Below, one piece after another: positions 17,397 through 26,097 of a stretch of 64,000 nucleotides of DNA (position 1 is the stretch's first letter; each line of letters begins with the position of its first letter). The DNA is from Bradyrhizobium genomosp. I (2014) (lineage in GTDB: Bacteria > Pseudomonadota > Alphaproteobacteria > Rhizobiales > Xanthobacteraceae). The stretch covers positions 1 through 64,000 of the forward strand of contig NZ_AJQE01000162.1 of the NCBI RefSeq assembly GCF_000261685.1, read 5' to 3'. Made by a program: the position numbers and the translations under genes. The notes beneath the pieces were generated by a model. The model did not search any database. It was not told the origin of the DNA and worked only from the letters and a program-made list of their open reading frames with translations.

Positions 17397-17711
17397 ATGG
17401 CCTGGAGCATCCTGTTTGTCGCCGGTCTTCTGGAGATCACCTGGGCAATCGGCCTGAAATACACGGAGGGTTTCACCAGGATCATTCCATCGGCGATCAC
17501 CCTGGTTGCCATGGCCGGCAGCGTCATCCTGCTCGGACTTGCGCTCAAATCCCTTCCGGTCGGAACCGCCTATGCGGTCTGGACCGGCATCGGCGCGGTC
17601 GGCACTGCGACGCTTGGCATCGTCCTGTTCGGCGAGCCGGCAACGGCCTTCCGTCTTGCCAGCATCGCGCTGATCGTCGCCGGGATTGCCGGGCTGAAAT
17701 TCGTCACCTGA
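17397..17711 (+). CDS. sugE: Guanidinium exporter, SMR family (SugE/Gdx)
   Basis: 104 residues, four transmembrane segments, small multidrug resistance fold working as a dual-topology dimer. SugE/Gdx subtype is supported by [19 protein letters not shown] at the N-terminus (catalytic Glu13), [19 protein letters not shown] in the third segment and a GLKF terminus. Gdx proteins exchange guanidinium for protons. Start ATG at 17397 has GGAGG 6 bases upstream and lies immediately behind a guanidine-II riboswitch. Its last 8 bases overlap the 3' end of the convergent phosphate transporter gene. Confidence 0.96.
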   Translation: MAWSILFVAGLLEITWAIGLKYTEGFTRIIPSAITLVAMAGSVILLGLALKSLPVGTAYAVWTGIGAVGTATLGIVLFGEPATAFRLASIALIVAGIAGLKFVT

Positions 17712-18711
17712 CGAAGATCTGGACCAGCCACCAGGTCAGCGCCGCGACGATGGCCGAGGCCGGGATCGTGATCACCCAGGCATAGACGATCGAGCTGGCG
17801 ACGTTCCAGCGCACCGCCGAGACGCGGCGGGCGGCGCCGACGCCGACGATGGCGCCGGTGATGGTGTGGGTGGTCGAGACGGGAACCCCGAGATAGGTCG
17901 CCATGAACAGGGTCGCGGCGCCGCCCGTCTCGGCGCAAAAGCCCTGCATCGGGGTCAACTTCGTGATGCGCAGGCCCATGGTGCGGACGATGCGCCAGCC
18001 GCCCATCAGCGTGCCCAGCGCCATCGCCGCCTGGCACGACAGCACCACCCAGAACGGCACCGAGAAGTCGCTGCCGAGATACCCTTGCGAATAGAGCAGC
18101 ACCGCGATGATGCCCATGGTCTTCTGTGCGTCGTTGCCGCCGTGGCCGAGCGAATAGAGCGAGGCGGAGGCGAATTGCAGGATGCGGAAAGCGCGATCGA
18201 CCGCGAACGGCGTCGAGCGCACCGAGGCCCAGGACACGATCGCCACCAGCATCATTGCGAGCAGGAAACCAACCAGCGGCGACAGCACGATCGCCAGCAC
18301 CGTCTTGGACAGGCCGCTCCAGACCGCCGCTGAAATCCCCGCCTTGGCCACGCCGCCGCCGACGAGCCCGCCGATCAACGCGTGCGACGAGGAGGACGGG
18401 ATGCCGAGCGCCCAGGTCACGAGGTTCCAGACGATAGCACCCATGAGCGCGGCGAAAATCACCTGGGCATCGACGATCGCGGGATCGATGATGCCGGTGC
18501 CGATGGTCTGGGCGACGTGCAGCCCGAACACCATGAAGGCTACGAAATTGAAGAACGCGGCCCAGAACACCGCGAATTGCGGCCGCAGCACGCGGGTCGA
18601 GACGATGGTCGCGATCGAATTGGCGGCGTCGTGCAGGCCGTTCAGGAAGTCGAACAGCAGCGCGACGGCAATCAAGCCGACCAGGACGGGAAGACCCAAC
18701 GCGGCATCCAC
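17704..18711 (-). CDS. pit: Low-affinity inorganic phosphate transporter (PiT family)
   Basis: 335 residues, about ten hydrophobic segments. Shows both inverted PiT signature regions: [21 protein letters not shown] near residue 21 and [18 protein letters not shown] near 275, plus ALGHG-type [14 protein letters not shown] near 192. Driven by cation symport in this family. It is preceded by a DUF47 gene (70-base gap holding a 47-base repeat), the standard orfA-pit arrangement. The frame opens with GTG at 18711 with AGGG 8 bases upstream. A Pho-box-like site lies before the upstream gene. Confidence 0.95.
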   Translation of the reverse strand: MDAALGLPVLVGLIAVALLFDFLNGLHDAANSIATIVSTRVLRPQFAVFWAAFFNFVAFMVFGLHVAQTIGTGIIDPAIVDAQVIFAALMGAIVWNLVTWALGIPSSSSHALIGGLVGGGVAKAGISAAVWSGLSKTVLAIVLSPLVGFLLAMMLVAIVSWASVRSTPFAVDRAFRILQFASASLYSLGHGGNDAQKTMGIIAVLLYSQGYLGSDFSVPFWVVLSCQAAMALGTLMGGWRIVRTMGLRITKLTPMQGFCAETGGAATLFMATYLGVPVSTTHTITGAIVGVGAARRVSAVRWNVASSIVYAWVITIPASAIVAALTWWLVQIFVR

Positions 18712-18733
18712 GGCAACCCTGCCTTAAACCTTG

Positions 18734-18780
18734 CGCATGATCTGTGCGGAAAACCGCGGCACACTTTTCCGGATCATGCG
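18734..18780. repeat. 47-bp palindromic repeat, copy 1
   Basis: Starts CGCATGATC and ends GATCATGCG, with inner CGGAAAACCG and CACTTTTCCG. A second copy is at 48844-48890. Each ends directly at the stop of the next gene: here the DUF47 stop, there the MAPEG gene. Confidence 0.75.
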
Positions 18781-19425
18781 TTACACCTGCTCAATGACGA
18801 TGCTGTTGATCTCGTTCGCGACGTCGTCGAACCGATCGGCCACCTTTTCGAGGTGGTCGTAGATCTCGACGCCGACGATGAAGTCCATCGCATTGCCCTC
18901 GCGATGCTTGAGGAACAGCTCCTTCAGACCGATGTCGTGGAGATCGTCGACCCGGCCCTCCAGCTTGCCGAGTTCTTCGGTGATGGCGGACAGCATGGCG
19001 ACGTTCGGTCCGATCGATTGCATCAGCGGCAGCGCACGCCCGACCAGATTGGCGCACTCGATCAGGAGCCCGCCGATCTCGCGCATGGGAGGCTCGAAGG
19101 TGCGAACCTCGAACAGCATGACCGCCTTGGCCGTTTGCTGCATCTGGTCGATGGCATCGTCCATCGACGTGATGAGGTTCTTGATGTCGCCGCGGTCGAA
19201 CGGGGTGATGAAGGTGCGGCGCACCGCCGTCAGCACCTCACGCGTGATGTTGTCGGCATCGTTCTCGAACTGGTTGACCCGCTGGCAATAGACCGGCGTC
19301 TCCTCGCCTCCGTTGAGCATGCCCTGGAGCGCGATCGCCCCCTGGATCACCGTCTGGGCATGCCGGTCGAACAGGTCGAAGAACCGTTCCTCCTTGGGCA
19401 GGAACGCACGAAACCATCGCATCAT
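18781..19425 (-). CDS. DUF47 PhoU-like partner of Pit
   Basis: 214 residues, all-helical DUF47 protein distantly related to PhoU. Conserved blocks are FFDLFDRHA, a MQQTAKAVMLFE-like helix, FITPFDRGDIKNLI, and LFLKHREGNAMDFI in the last third. Such proteins (called OrfA in Sinorhizobium) are encoded before pit and are thought to modulate phosphate uptake through the low-affinity carrier. Starts MMRWF at 19425. A sequence matching the rhizobial Pho box stands 42 bases upstream. Confidence 0.94.
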   Translation of the reverse strand: MMRWFRAFLPKEERFFDLFDRHAQTVIQGAIALQGMLNGGEETPVYCQRVNQFENDADNITREVLTAVRRTFITPFDRGDIKNLITSMDDAIDQMQQTAKAVMLFEVRTFEPPMREIGGLLIECANLVGRALPLMQSIGPNVAMLSAITEELGKLEGRVDDLHDIGLKELFLKHREGNAMDFIVGVEIYDHLEKVADRFDDVANEINSIVIEQV

Positions 19426-19466
19426 GGGGATAGGCTACCGGTTGGAAATGGCCAGGCCCGAAGGGA

Positions 19467-19484
19467 CCGTCACAAAACTGTCAT
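19467..19484. promoter_or_regulatory. Pho-box-like PhoB site upstream of DUF47-pit
   Basis: CCGTCAC-AAAA-CTGTCAT read on the plus strand: two 7-base half sites 4 bases apart, 12 of 14 half-site bases matching CTGTCAT. It lies 42-59 bases upstream of the DUF47 start, facing away from the operon. In Sinorhizobium meliloti the orfA-pit operon is repressed by PhoB under phosphate starvation, so repression is the likely role here too. Confidence 0.7.
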
Positions 19485-19581
19485 AGACCATTTTCGATCC
19501 GCGCGCGTGTCATCTCACGCCCGCGGAGCCGGGTCATCCACCGCTTTCAAACGACCTATAAACCAATGTTGAATCAGATAC

Positions 19582-20550
19582 TTAGAGCGATCGCCGGAAG
19601 TAATGCGCGATTTCGCCGACGACGCCCCGGCGGAACGTGAGCACACAGATCACGAAGATCGAACCCTGAATGACCGTCACCCACTGACCGAAGCCCGCCA
19701 GATATTGCTGCATGGCGATGATCACGAAGGCGCCGACCACGGGTCCGAAGATGGTACCGAGACCGCCAACCAGCGTCATCAGCACGACCTCGCCCGACAT
19801 CGTCCAGTGCACGTCGGTGAGCGAGGCGTTTTGCGCCACGAACACCTTCAGCGCGCCGGCAAAGCCGGCCAGCGTCCCCGACAGGACGAACGCCAGGAAC
19901 TTGTACTGGTCGGTGCGGTAGCCGAGCGAGATCGCGCGCTGCTCGTTCTCGCGGATCGACTTCAGCACCTCGCCGAACGGCGAGTTGATGATGCGGAAGA
20001 TCAAGAGGAAGCCGGCGAGGAAGCCCGCCAGCACGACATAGTACAGCACCGTGGGCTTGGACAGATCGAAGACGCCGAACATGTGCCCCTGCGGAATGCC
20101 CTGGATGCCGTCCTCACCGTGGGTGAACGGGGCCTGGAGGTAGATGAAATACAGGAGCTGCGACAGCGCCAGCGTGATCATCGAAAAATAGATGCCCTGG
20201 CGGCGGATCGAGATGTAGCCCGTGATGATCGAGAGCACGAAAGCCGCGGCGATGCCGACGAGGATGCCGAGCTCGGGCGGCAACGCCCACACCTTCAGCG
20301 CATGCGCGCTGCAATAGCCGGCGGTGCCCAGGAACATCGCGTGGCCGAAGGACAGCAATCCGCCATAGCCGATCAGCAGATTGAAGGCGCAGGCGAGCAG
20401 CGCAAAGCACAGCGCCTGCATCACGAAGAACGGGTAGACTCCCGTGAACGGCACCGCTGCCAGCAGCAGCGCCATCATCACGAATACGATCATCTCGTCG
20501 CGCACCGCGCGAGGGGTTGTCGGCAGCGTGTCGTCCGTCAGGGTTGTCAT
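19582..20550 (-). CDS. livM: Branched-chain amino acid-type ABC permease, LivM
   Basis: 322 residues, about nine membrane segments, LivM subfamily. Typical blocks are GYGGLLSFGHAMFLGTAGY near residue 64, the EAA-loop region SPFGEVLKSIRENEQRAISLGYRT near 192, and GGLGTIFGPVVGAF near 261. It is the last gene of the liv-type operon, its ATG one base after the LivH stop. With LivH it forms the membrane channel for a solute delivered by the binding protein at 21505-22728. Confidence 0.95.
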   Translation of the reverse strand: MTTLTDDTLPTTPRAVRDEMIVFVMMALLLAAVPFTGVYPFFVMQALCFALLACAFNLLIGYGGLLSFGHAMFLGTAGYCSAHALKVWALPPELGILVGIAAAFVLSIITGYISIRRQGIYFSMITLALSQLLYFIYLQAPFTHGEDGIQGIPQGHMFGVFDLSKPTVLYYVVLAGFLAGFLLIFRIINSPFGEVLKSIRENEQRAISLGYRTDQYKFLAFVLSGTLAGFAGALKVFVAQNASLTDVHWTMSGEVVLMTLVGGLGTIFGPVVGAFVIIAMQQYLAGFGQWVTVIQGSIFVICVLTFRRGVVGEIAHYFRRSL

Positions 20551-20551
20551 G

Positions 20552-21415
20552 TCAGGCCGCCCTTCCCGTCAATCCCGTTGGCTTCACCAGGAGCACCAGC
20601 ACCATCAGCACGAACACGACGGTGTTGGAGGCCTCGGGGTAGAAATATTTGGTCAGGCCCTCGATCACGCCGAGCGCAAAGCCGGTGATGATGGAGCCCA
20701 TGATCGATCCCATGCCGCCGATCACGACCACCGCGAACACGACGATGATGAGATCGGCGCCCATCAGCGGCCGCACCTGGTTGATCGGCGCCGAGAGCAC
20801 GCCCGCGAGCGCGGCCAGACCGACGCCGAGGCCGTAGGTCAGCGTGATCATGCGCGGCACGTTGATGCCGAAGGCGCGCACCAGCGTCGGATTTTCGGTG
20901 GCGGCGCGCAGGTAGGCGCCGAGCTGCGTCTTCTCGATCAGGAACCAGGTCGCAAGACACACGACCAGCGAGAACACGACCACCCAGCCGCGATAGACGG
21001 GCAAGAACATGAAGCCGAGATTCATGCCGCCCCTGAGCTGGTCCGGAATGGCGTAAGGCAGGCCGGAGGAGCCGAAATAGTTCTGGAACACACCCTGCAC
21101 GATCAGCGCGATGCCGAAGGTCAGCAGCAGGCCGTAGAGGTGATCGAGCCCGGTCAGCCATTGCAGCATGGTCCGTTCCAGGATCATGCCGAAGATGCCG
21201 ACGATGATGGGCGCCAGCAGCAGCGCCCACCAGTAGTTGATCCCGCCGAGGTTCAGGAGGAAATAGGCGACGAAGGCCCCCATCATGTAGAGCGCGCCAT
21301 GGGCGAAATTGATGATGTTGAGCATGCCGAAGATCACGGCGAGCCCGAGACTGAGCAGCGCGTAGAACGAGCCGTTGATCAGTCCCACCAGTAGCTGAGC
21401 GAATAGAGCCTGCAT
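20552..21415 (-). CDS. livH: Branched-chain amino acid-type ABC permease, LivH
   Basis: 287 residues from the ATG at 21415 (MQALFAQLLVGLINGSFYALLSLGLAVIFG), chosen over a TTG seven codons upstream. LivH signatures are NIINFAHGALYMMGAF near residue 38, the coupling-loop region LGAYLRAATENPTLVRAFGIN near 173 and GGMGSIMGSIITGFALG near 235. Fourth gene of the operon, 89 bases after the binding-protein gene and 1 base before livM. Confidence 0.95.
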   Translation of the reverse strand: MQALFAQLLVGLINGSFYALLSLGLAVIFGMLNIINFAHGALYMMGAFVAYFLLNLGGINYWWALLLAPIIVGIFGMILERTMLQWLTGLDHLYGLLLTFGIALIVQGVFQNYFGSSGLPYAIPDQLRGGMNLGFMFLPVYRGWVVVFSLVVCLATWFLIEKTQLGAYLRAATENPTLVRAFGINVPRMITLTYGLGVGLAALAGVLSAPINQVRPLMGADLIIVVFAVVVIGGMGSIMGSIITGFALGVIEGLTKYFYPEASNTVVFVLMVLVLLVKPTGLTGRAA

Positions 21416-21504
21416 CGATCCCGCACCCGGTCCCAATTATCTCGTTCGGCTTGCGTCGAAGAGGCCGCAAGCGTCTCTCGAACGCCGACGGCCGCAAGCC
21501 ATGT

Positions 21505-22728
21505 TTACTTCTTCACCAGCGGACAGGCGCTCTCCGAGAGCGGCCTAAAGGCCTTGTCCGCCGGGGTCGTGCCGACCAGCTTGTAGTAGTCCCAGGGTGC
21601 TTTCGATTCCGAAGGCGCCTTCACCTCAAAAAGATATGCAGGATGCAGTGCACGGCCGTTCGGCTCGATGCTTCCTTTGCCGAACAACGGATCGTCGGTC
21701 GGCATCTCCTTCATCTTCGCGACCACCTTGGCACCATCGTGCGGATTTCCGCCTAGGGCCTCGAGCGCCTTGAAATAATGCAGCAGGCCGGAATAGACGC
21801 CCGCCTGGACCATAGTCGGCATCGCCTTGTTCTTCGCACGCTCGGCGAACCGTTTCGCAAACGCCCGGGTCTGATCGTTCATATCCCAGTAGAACGTCGA
21901 ACTAAGATTCAGGCCTTGCGCGACATTGAGACCGAGCGAGTGGACGTCGGTGAGAAACAGCAGGAGGCCCGCCAGCTTCTGACCGCCTTTGACGATGCCG
22001 AATTCCGCAGCCTGCTTGATCGTGTTGGTGGTGTCGCCGCCGGCATTGGCCATGCCGATGATCTTCGCTTTCGATGCCTGGGCCTGCAGAAGGAAAGAGG
22101 AGAAATCAGCGTTATTCAGTGGCGCCTTGACGTCTCCGAGAACCTTGCCGCCGGCTGCCTTGACGACTGCCGCAGTGTCGCGCTCGAGCGCGTGACCGAA
22201 GGCATAGTCGGCCGTGATGAAAAACCAGGTATCGCCGCCGGCCTTCACCAACGCCTGCCCCGTGCTGTGTGCCAGCATGTACGTATCGTAGGTCCAGTGC
22301 ACGGTGTTGGGCGTGCACTGCGCGTTCGTGAGATCGGACGTCGCCGCGCCCGAATTGATCATGACCGAGTTCTTTTCCTTCACGACGTTATTGACCGCCA
22401 GCGCCACGCCGGAGTTCAGCACATCCATGAAGACGTCGACCTTCTCCACGTCGATCCATTGTCGCGCGATCGCGGTGCCAATGTCAGGCTTGTTCTGATG
22501 GTCGGCCGAGATCAGATCGACCTTCCAGCCCTTGGTGGCAAGCTTGGAATCCTCGATTGCCATCTGTGCGGCCAACGTCGAGCCCGGGCCGCCAAGGTCG
22601 GCATAGAGGCCGGAATTGTCGGTCAAGACACCGACTTTGACAGTCTTGTCCTGCGCGAGAGCGCCGCCGGTCGCGGTAATCGCCAGCGCCGTACCGAGCA
22701 AGAATGCAGCGATTGACTTGGTGTGCAT
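21505..22728 (-). CDS. Solute-binding protein of the liv-type operon
   Basis: 407 residues; type I periplasmic binding protein. Signal peptide MHTKSIAAFLLGTALAITATG with cleavage near residue 26 (ALAQ-DKTVKVGVL). Start ATG at 22728 has AGGAG 8 bases upstream. It lies between the ATPase and permease genes and is therefore the cognate receptor of this transporter. It shares long identical blocks with the orphan receptor at 8239-9465, so the two probably arose by duplication and bind related ligands. The ligand cannot be read from sequence alone. Confidence 0.94.
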   Translation of the reverse strand: MHTKSIAAFLLGTALAITATGGALAQDKTVKVGVLTDNSGLYADLGGPGSTLAAQMAIEDSKLATKGWKVDLISADHQNKPDIGTAIARQWIDVEKVDVFMDVLNSGVALAVNNVVKEKNSVMINSGAATSDLTNAQCTPNTVHWTYDTYMLAHSTGQALVKAGGDTWFFITADYAFGHALERDTAAVVKAAGGKVLGDVKAPLNNADFSSFLLQAQASKAKIIGMANAGGDTTNTIKQAAEFGIVKGGQKLAGLLLFLTDVHSLGLNVAQGLNLSSTFYWDMNDQTRAFAKRFAERAKNKAMPTMVQAGVYSGLLHYFKALEALGGNPHDGAKVVAKMKEMPTDDPLFGKGSIEPNGRALHPAYLFEVKAPSESKAPWDYYKLVGTTPADKAFRPLSESACPLVKK

Positions 22729-22773
22729 GCGGCTTCTCCTCAAAGTTTTTGGTTGGTGAAATTTCCGATCGCC

Positions 22774-23520
22774 CTAGACACCGAGATAGGTGTGGAGCTT
22801 GTCCATGTTGGCGGCAAGCTCGGCGTTGGAAAATCCGTCAATGATCTTGCCGTGCTCGACCACATAATAGCGATCCGCGACGGTGGACGCGAACCGGAAG
22901 TTCTGCTCGACGAGGAGGATCGTGAAACCCTCCTTCTTGAGCCGCGCAATGGTGTGGCCGATCTGCTGGATGATGACGGGCGCGAGACCCTCGGTCGGCT
23001 CGTCCAGCATCAGGAAGCTCGCGCCGGTGCGCAGGATGCGCGCGATCGCCAGCATCTGCTGCTCACCGCCCGACAGCTTGGTGCCCTGGCTGCCCAGCCG
23101 CTCTTTCAGGTTCGGGAACAGCTCGAAGATCTGATCGAGCGGCAGTCCGCTTTCACGGACCACCGGCGGCAGCATCAGATTCTCCCGCACGTCGAGGCTG
23201 GAGAATATGCCCCGCTCTTCCGGGCAGAACGCGATGCCCATCCGCGCGATCTTGTCGGAGCTCGCGCGGATGATGTCCTGGTTGTTGAACTTCACCGAGC
23301 CCGAGCGCTTGCCGATGATGCCCATGATCGACTTCAGCGTGGTCGTCTTGCCGGCGCCGTTACGCCCGAGCAAGGTGACGACCTCGCCCGCGTTCACGTC
23401 GAAATTGATCCCGTGCAGGATGTGGGACTCGCCGTACCATGCTTCGAGGTTGCGGACCTGAAGGATGTTTCCGCCGCTCGCAGCCCTGGCCGGAGCCTCG
23501 GCAATCGCAGTGTCAGGCAT
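22774..23520 (-). CDS. livF: ABC transporter ATPase, LivF
   Basis: 248 residues. Walker A GRNGAGKTT near residue 53, signature LSGGEQQMLAIARIL near 149, Walker B with FLMLDEPTEGLAP near 169 and the H-loop-containing tail of the LivF subfamily. The ATG overlaps the end of livG by 8 bases. Cytoplasmic energy-coupling subunit working as a heterodimer with LivG. Confidence 0.96.
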   Translation of the reverse strand: MPDTAIAEAPARAASGGNILQVRNLEAWYGESHILHGINFDVNAGEVVTLLGRNGAGKTTTLKSIMGIIGKRSGSVKFNNQDIIRASSDKIARMGIAFCPEERGIFSSLDVRENLMLPPVVRESGLPLDQIFELFPNLKERLGSQGTKLSGGEQQMLAIARILRTGASFLMLDEPTEGLAPVIIQQIGHTIARLKKEGFTILLVEQNFRFASTVADRYYVVEHGKIIDGFSNAELAANMDKLHTYLGV

Positions 23521-24268
23521 GACCGGCTCCCAGATAGGCTTCCTTGACGCGCTCGTCCTTGGTGAGCTCGGAGTAATGGCCCTGCGCGAGCACCTGCCCG
23601 CGCGTCAGCACGGTGATGATGTCGGAAAGGTTGGCGACGACGCTCAGATTGTGCTCGACCATGAGGATGGTGTATTTCGCGGAGATGCGCTTGATCAGCG
23701 CCGCGATCTTGTCGATATCCTCGTGGCCCATGCCGGCCATCGGCTCGTCGAGCAGCATCATCTCTGGGTCGAGCGCGAGCGTCGTTGCGATCTCCAGTGC
23801 GCGCTTGCGCCCATAAGGCATCTCGATCGCGGGCGTGCCCGCAAACTCGCTGAGGCCGACATCGCTCAGCAGCTCGCGCGCGCGATCGTTGAAGCGATTG
23901 AGCACGGACTTGGAGCGCCAGAAATCGAACGAAGAGCCGTGCTGACGCTGAAGCGCGACACGGACGTTTTCCAGCGCGGTGAGATGCGGAAATACCGCCG
24001 AAATCTGGAACGAACGCACAAGACCCATGCGGGCCACGTCGGCCGGCGCCATCGCCGTGATGTCCTGCCCCTTGTACAGGATTTTTCCGGCTGACGGTTT
24101 GAGAAACTTGGTCAGGAGATTGAAGCAGGTCGTCTTGCCGGCCCCGTTCGGGCCGATCAACGCGTGAATGCTCCCACGGCGAACCTTGAGCGCAACGTCG
24201 CGGACCGCGAAGAAGCCCGCGAACTCCTTGGTCAAGCCTTCCGTTTCGAGAATGAACTCATCGGCCAA
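23513..24268 (-). CDS. livG: ABC transporter ATPase, LivG
   Basis: 251 residues. Walker A GPNGAGKTT near residue 38, the LivG-type relaxed signature MPYGRKRALEIATTLALDP near 150, then LLDEPMAGM and the extended C-terminal region typical of LivG. The frame begins with TTG at 24268, preceded by GGGGGAAA. First gene of the five-gene operon (livG-livF-binding protein-livH-livM). Its promoter must lie in the 307 bases shared with the divergent PAS gene. Confidence 0.95.
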   Translation of the reverse strand: MADEFILETEGLTKEFAGFFAVRDVALKVRRGSIHALIGPNGAGKTTCFNLLTKFLKPSAGKILYKGQDITAMAPADVARMGLVRSFQISAVFPHLTALENVRVALQRQHGSSFDFWRSKSVLNRFNDRARELLSDVGLSEFAGTPAIEMPYGRKRALEIATTLALDPEMMLLDEPMAGMGHEDIDKIAALIKRISAKYTILMVEHNLSVVANLSDIITVLTRGQVLAQGHYSELTKDERVKEAYLGAGHA

Positions 24269-24575
24269 ACAGATTTCCCCCTGCCCGCAAGGCGCGTGGC
24301 TGTCCTTGTTGCTTCGGCTGTCCGGAGGCCCTTGGGCCCACCCGGGGGCGCCGCCTCCGGGCGCGGAATATGCCGGAGGTGACGGGGGTTAGGCAAGGTG
24401 GAAAGCTGAGCAGATCAAGCCTCCGGCTGGGGTACGAATGCTCCCTTAGTCGGAGATGTCTTGATGCGTGCCTGCCCGGCCTCCCGGTTCGCAAGGCACC
24501 GGCCATCAAGCCGTCGTTAACGGTCTTTCGTTCCGTGCGCCAGCCTTCATCAAAAATTTTCTCGCAAGCGGGATC
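24269..24575. other. Intergenic region between divergent livG and PAS-domain gene
   Basis: 307 bases without a gene. It must contain the promoters of the liv operon (leftward) and of the PAS protein (rightward). I see a GC-rich stretch near 24340-24365 and a less GC-rich stretch before the PAS gene, but no promoter, operator or repeat that I would defend. Confidence 0.6.
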
Positions 24576-25256
24576 ATGCGAGGGTCTTCACGTGCGGAGA
24601 ATATTGCTTTGGACTTTGCAAGCGCCGCTCCCTCCGTCGTCAAGTCGATCCGGCAACGAGATCTCCTGAACACGTGGCTGCGACTTTATGCGCGCCAGCA
24701 GATCGCGCCCGCGATCTGGGAGTACCAGCCTGCACGGCTCGAGGACGAGCTGTCGGATATCATCTACTATACGGTGGAATTTTCAACGCCGACGCCCCGC
24801 CTCATCATCCAGAGCGAGGGTACGCGCATCTCGCGCGCCTATGGACATTCCGGCAAGGGCGTTCTGCTCGACGATTATGTCGGGCCGCGGCTCGTTCCGT
24901 TCGTGATGCCGATCTATCATGAATGCGTGGCGCGCGGGCTGCCCGTCTACAGCGTGGCCAACGTCGAAGACAGCAGCGGGCGCATCGTCGCCTATGAACG
25001 GCTGCTGCTGCCCTTCCAGATCGACGGGCGGGTCTGTCACGTCATCGCCTCGATCAAGACGTTCTGCGAGGACGGCGGCTTCGAGATCAAGAATCTGATG
25101 CGCGGAAATGACGCGCTGCCCCGCCCAAAGATGCGCGCAGTGATCGATCGCGAGCTGTTTCATCGCGCTCCCGGCCGCATCGCACCCGCCGAGGCGGTCG
25201 AGTTCTCCGACCAGCCGGATCAAGGCATCACCACCGAGATCATCGAGCTGAACTAG
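24576..25256 (+). CDS. Single-domain PAS_5-like protein
   Basis: 226 residues from the ATG at 24576 (GCGGGA upstream); the frame is open further upstream but that part has no protein character. The core (LRLYARQQIAPAIWEYQP, then PRLIIQSEGTRISRAYGH and GLPVYSVANVEDSSGRIVAYERLLLPF) matches the PAS_5 family of alphaproteobacterial PAS proteins. There is no kinase, GGDEF or DNA-binding domain, so it is a stand-alone sensor or adaptor. Its partner is unknown. It is divergent from the liv operon and its stop is 3 bases from that of the convergent ArsC-like gene. Confidence 0.78.
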   Translation: MRGSSRAENIALDFASAAPSVVKSIRQRDLLNTWLRLYARQQIAPAIWEYQPARLEDELSDIIYYTVEFSTPTPRLIIQSEGTRISRAYGHSGKGVLLDDYVGPRLVPFVMPIYHECVARGLPVYSVANVEDSSGRIVAYERLLLPFQIDGRVCHVIASIKTFCEDGGFEIKNLMRGNDALPRPKMRAVIDRELFHRAPGRIAPAEAVEFSDQPDQGITTEIIELN

Positions 25257-25259
25257 CAG

Positions 25260-25619
25260 TCAGCGCGCTTTGCCACCGACCTCCCTGGCATAGATGTCCG
25301 GCTTGAAGCCGACCAGCAGCTTGCCGCCGAATTCCAGCACCGGCCGCTTGATCATCGATGGTTGCGCTAGCATCAACGCCAACGCCTTCTTCTCGCTCAA
25401 GCCTTCCTTGTCGGAGTCGGGGAGCTTCTTGAAGGTCGTCCCGGCGCGATTGAGCAGAATCTCCCAGCCGACCTCGTCGCTCCACTGCTTGAGCCGGTCC
25501 TTCTCCACGCCCGCCGCCTTGTAGTCGTGAAACTCGTAAGCCACGCCATGGGCATCGAGCCAGGCGCGGGCCTTCTTCATGGTGTCGCAGTTCTTGATGC
25601 CGTAGATGATGTTGGGCAA
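25260..25619 (-). CDS. ArsC/Spx-family thioredoxin-fold protein (YffB type)
   Basis: 119 residues. Thioredoxin-like ArsC fold with a single cysteine in YGIKNCDTMKKARAWL near residue 11. The later KRPVLEFGGKLLVGF block is characteristic of the YffB branch rather than true arsenate reductases. Probably a glutathione-dependent thiol reductase; no arsenic genes are nearby. The frame begins TTG at 25619 with GAGGA about 6 bases upstream. Convergent with the PAS gene. Confidence 0.88.
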   Translation of the reverse strand: MPNIIYGIKNCDTMKKARAWLDAHGVAYEFHDYKAAGVEKDRLKQWSDEVGWEILLNRAGTTFKKLPDSDKEGLSEKKALALMLAQPSMIKRPVLEFGGKLLVGFKPDIYAREVGGKAR

Positions 25620-25723
25620 GACATTCCTCGCGCATGGCGTATCGTGATGGACGTGGCGTTGTACGAAACTCCGGTTCGCGCGACAATATTGCGAACGACG
25701 CCAACTCGCCGAACGGACATCCC

Positions 25724-26095
25724 ATGCACGTCACCCACGATCCCGCAGCGGCCGCCTCGCCGACGATCGACTTCAACAGCTTCCTCGCCGTCGATATCCG
25801 CGTCGGCACCATCGTCGACGCCAAGCCGTTCCCCGAGGCGCGCAAGCCGGCATGGCGGCTGTGGATCGATTTCGGCCCCGCCATCGGCGTGCGCAAGAGC
25901 TCGGCCCAGATCACTGAAAACCACCCACTCGATACCCTCGTGGGGCAACAGGTCGCGGCCGTCGTCAATTTCCCGCCGCGCCAGATCGGCCCAGTCGTCT
26001 CCGAGGTGCTGACGCTCGGCTTCCCCGATGCGAACGGCAAGGTCGTGCTGGTGCAGCCGAGCAGACCCGTGGCGAACGGCGGACGGCTGTTCTAG
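25724..26095 (+). CDS. csaA: CsaA-like tRNA-binding protein
   Basis: 123 residues, OB-fold tRNA-binding domain of the CsaA family. Signature DFNSFLAVDIRVGTIVDAKPFPEARKPAW is split by nothing and begins near residue 14; the C-terminal VPNG-like VANGGRLF ending is typical. CsaA binds tRNA and has chaperone-like activity linked to secretion in Bacillus. Start ATG at 25724 gives the family length. It ends 2 bases before the stop of the convergent GST gene. Confidence 0.93.
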   Translation: MHVTHDPAAAASPTIDFNSFLAVDIRVGTIVDAKPFPEARKPAWRLWIDFGPAIGVRKSSAQITENHPLDTLVGQQVAAVVNFPPRQIGPVVSEVLTLGFPDANGKVVLVQPSRPVANGGRLF

Positions 26096-26097
26096 GA

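Noticed and set aside
25260..25619. True arsenate reductase
   Set aside because: The ArsC fold is present, but the sequence matches the YffB branch and there are no other arsenic genes; the nearby ArsR gene at 40795 lacks metal-binding cysteines.
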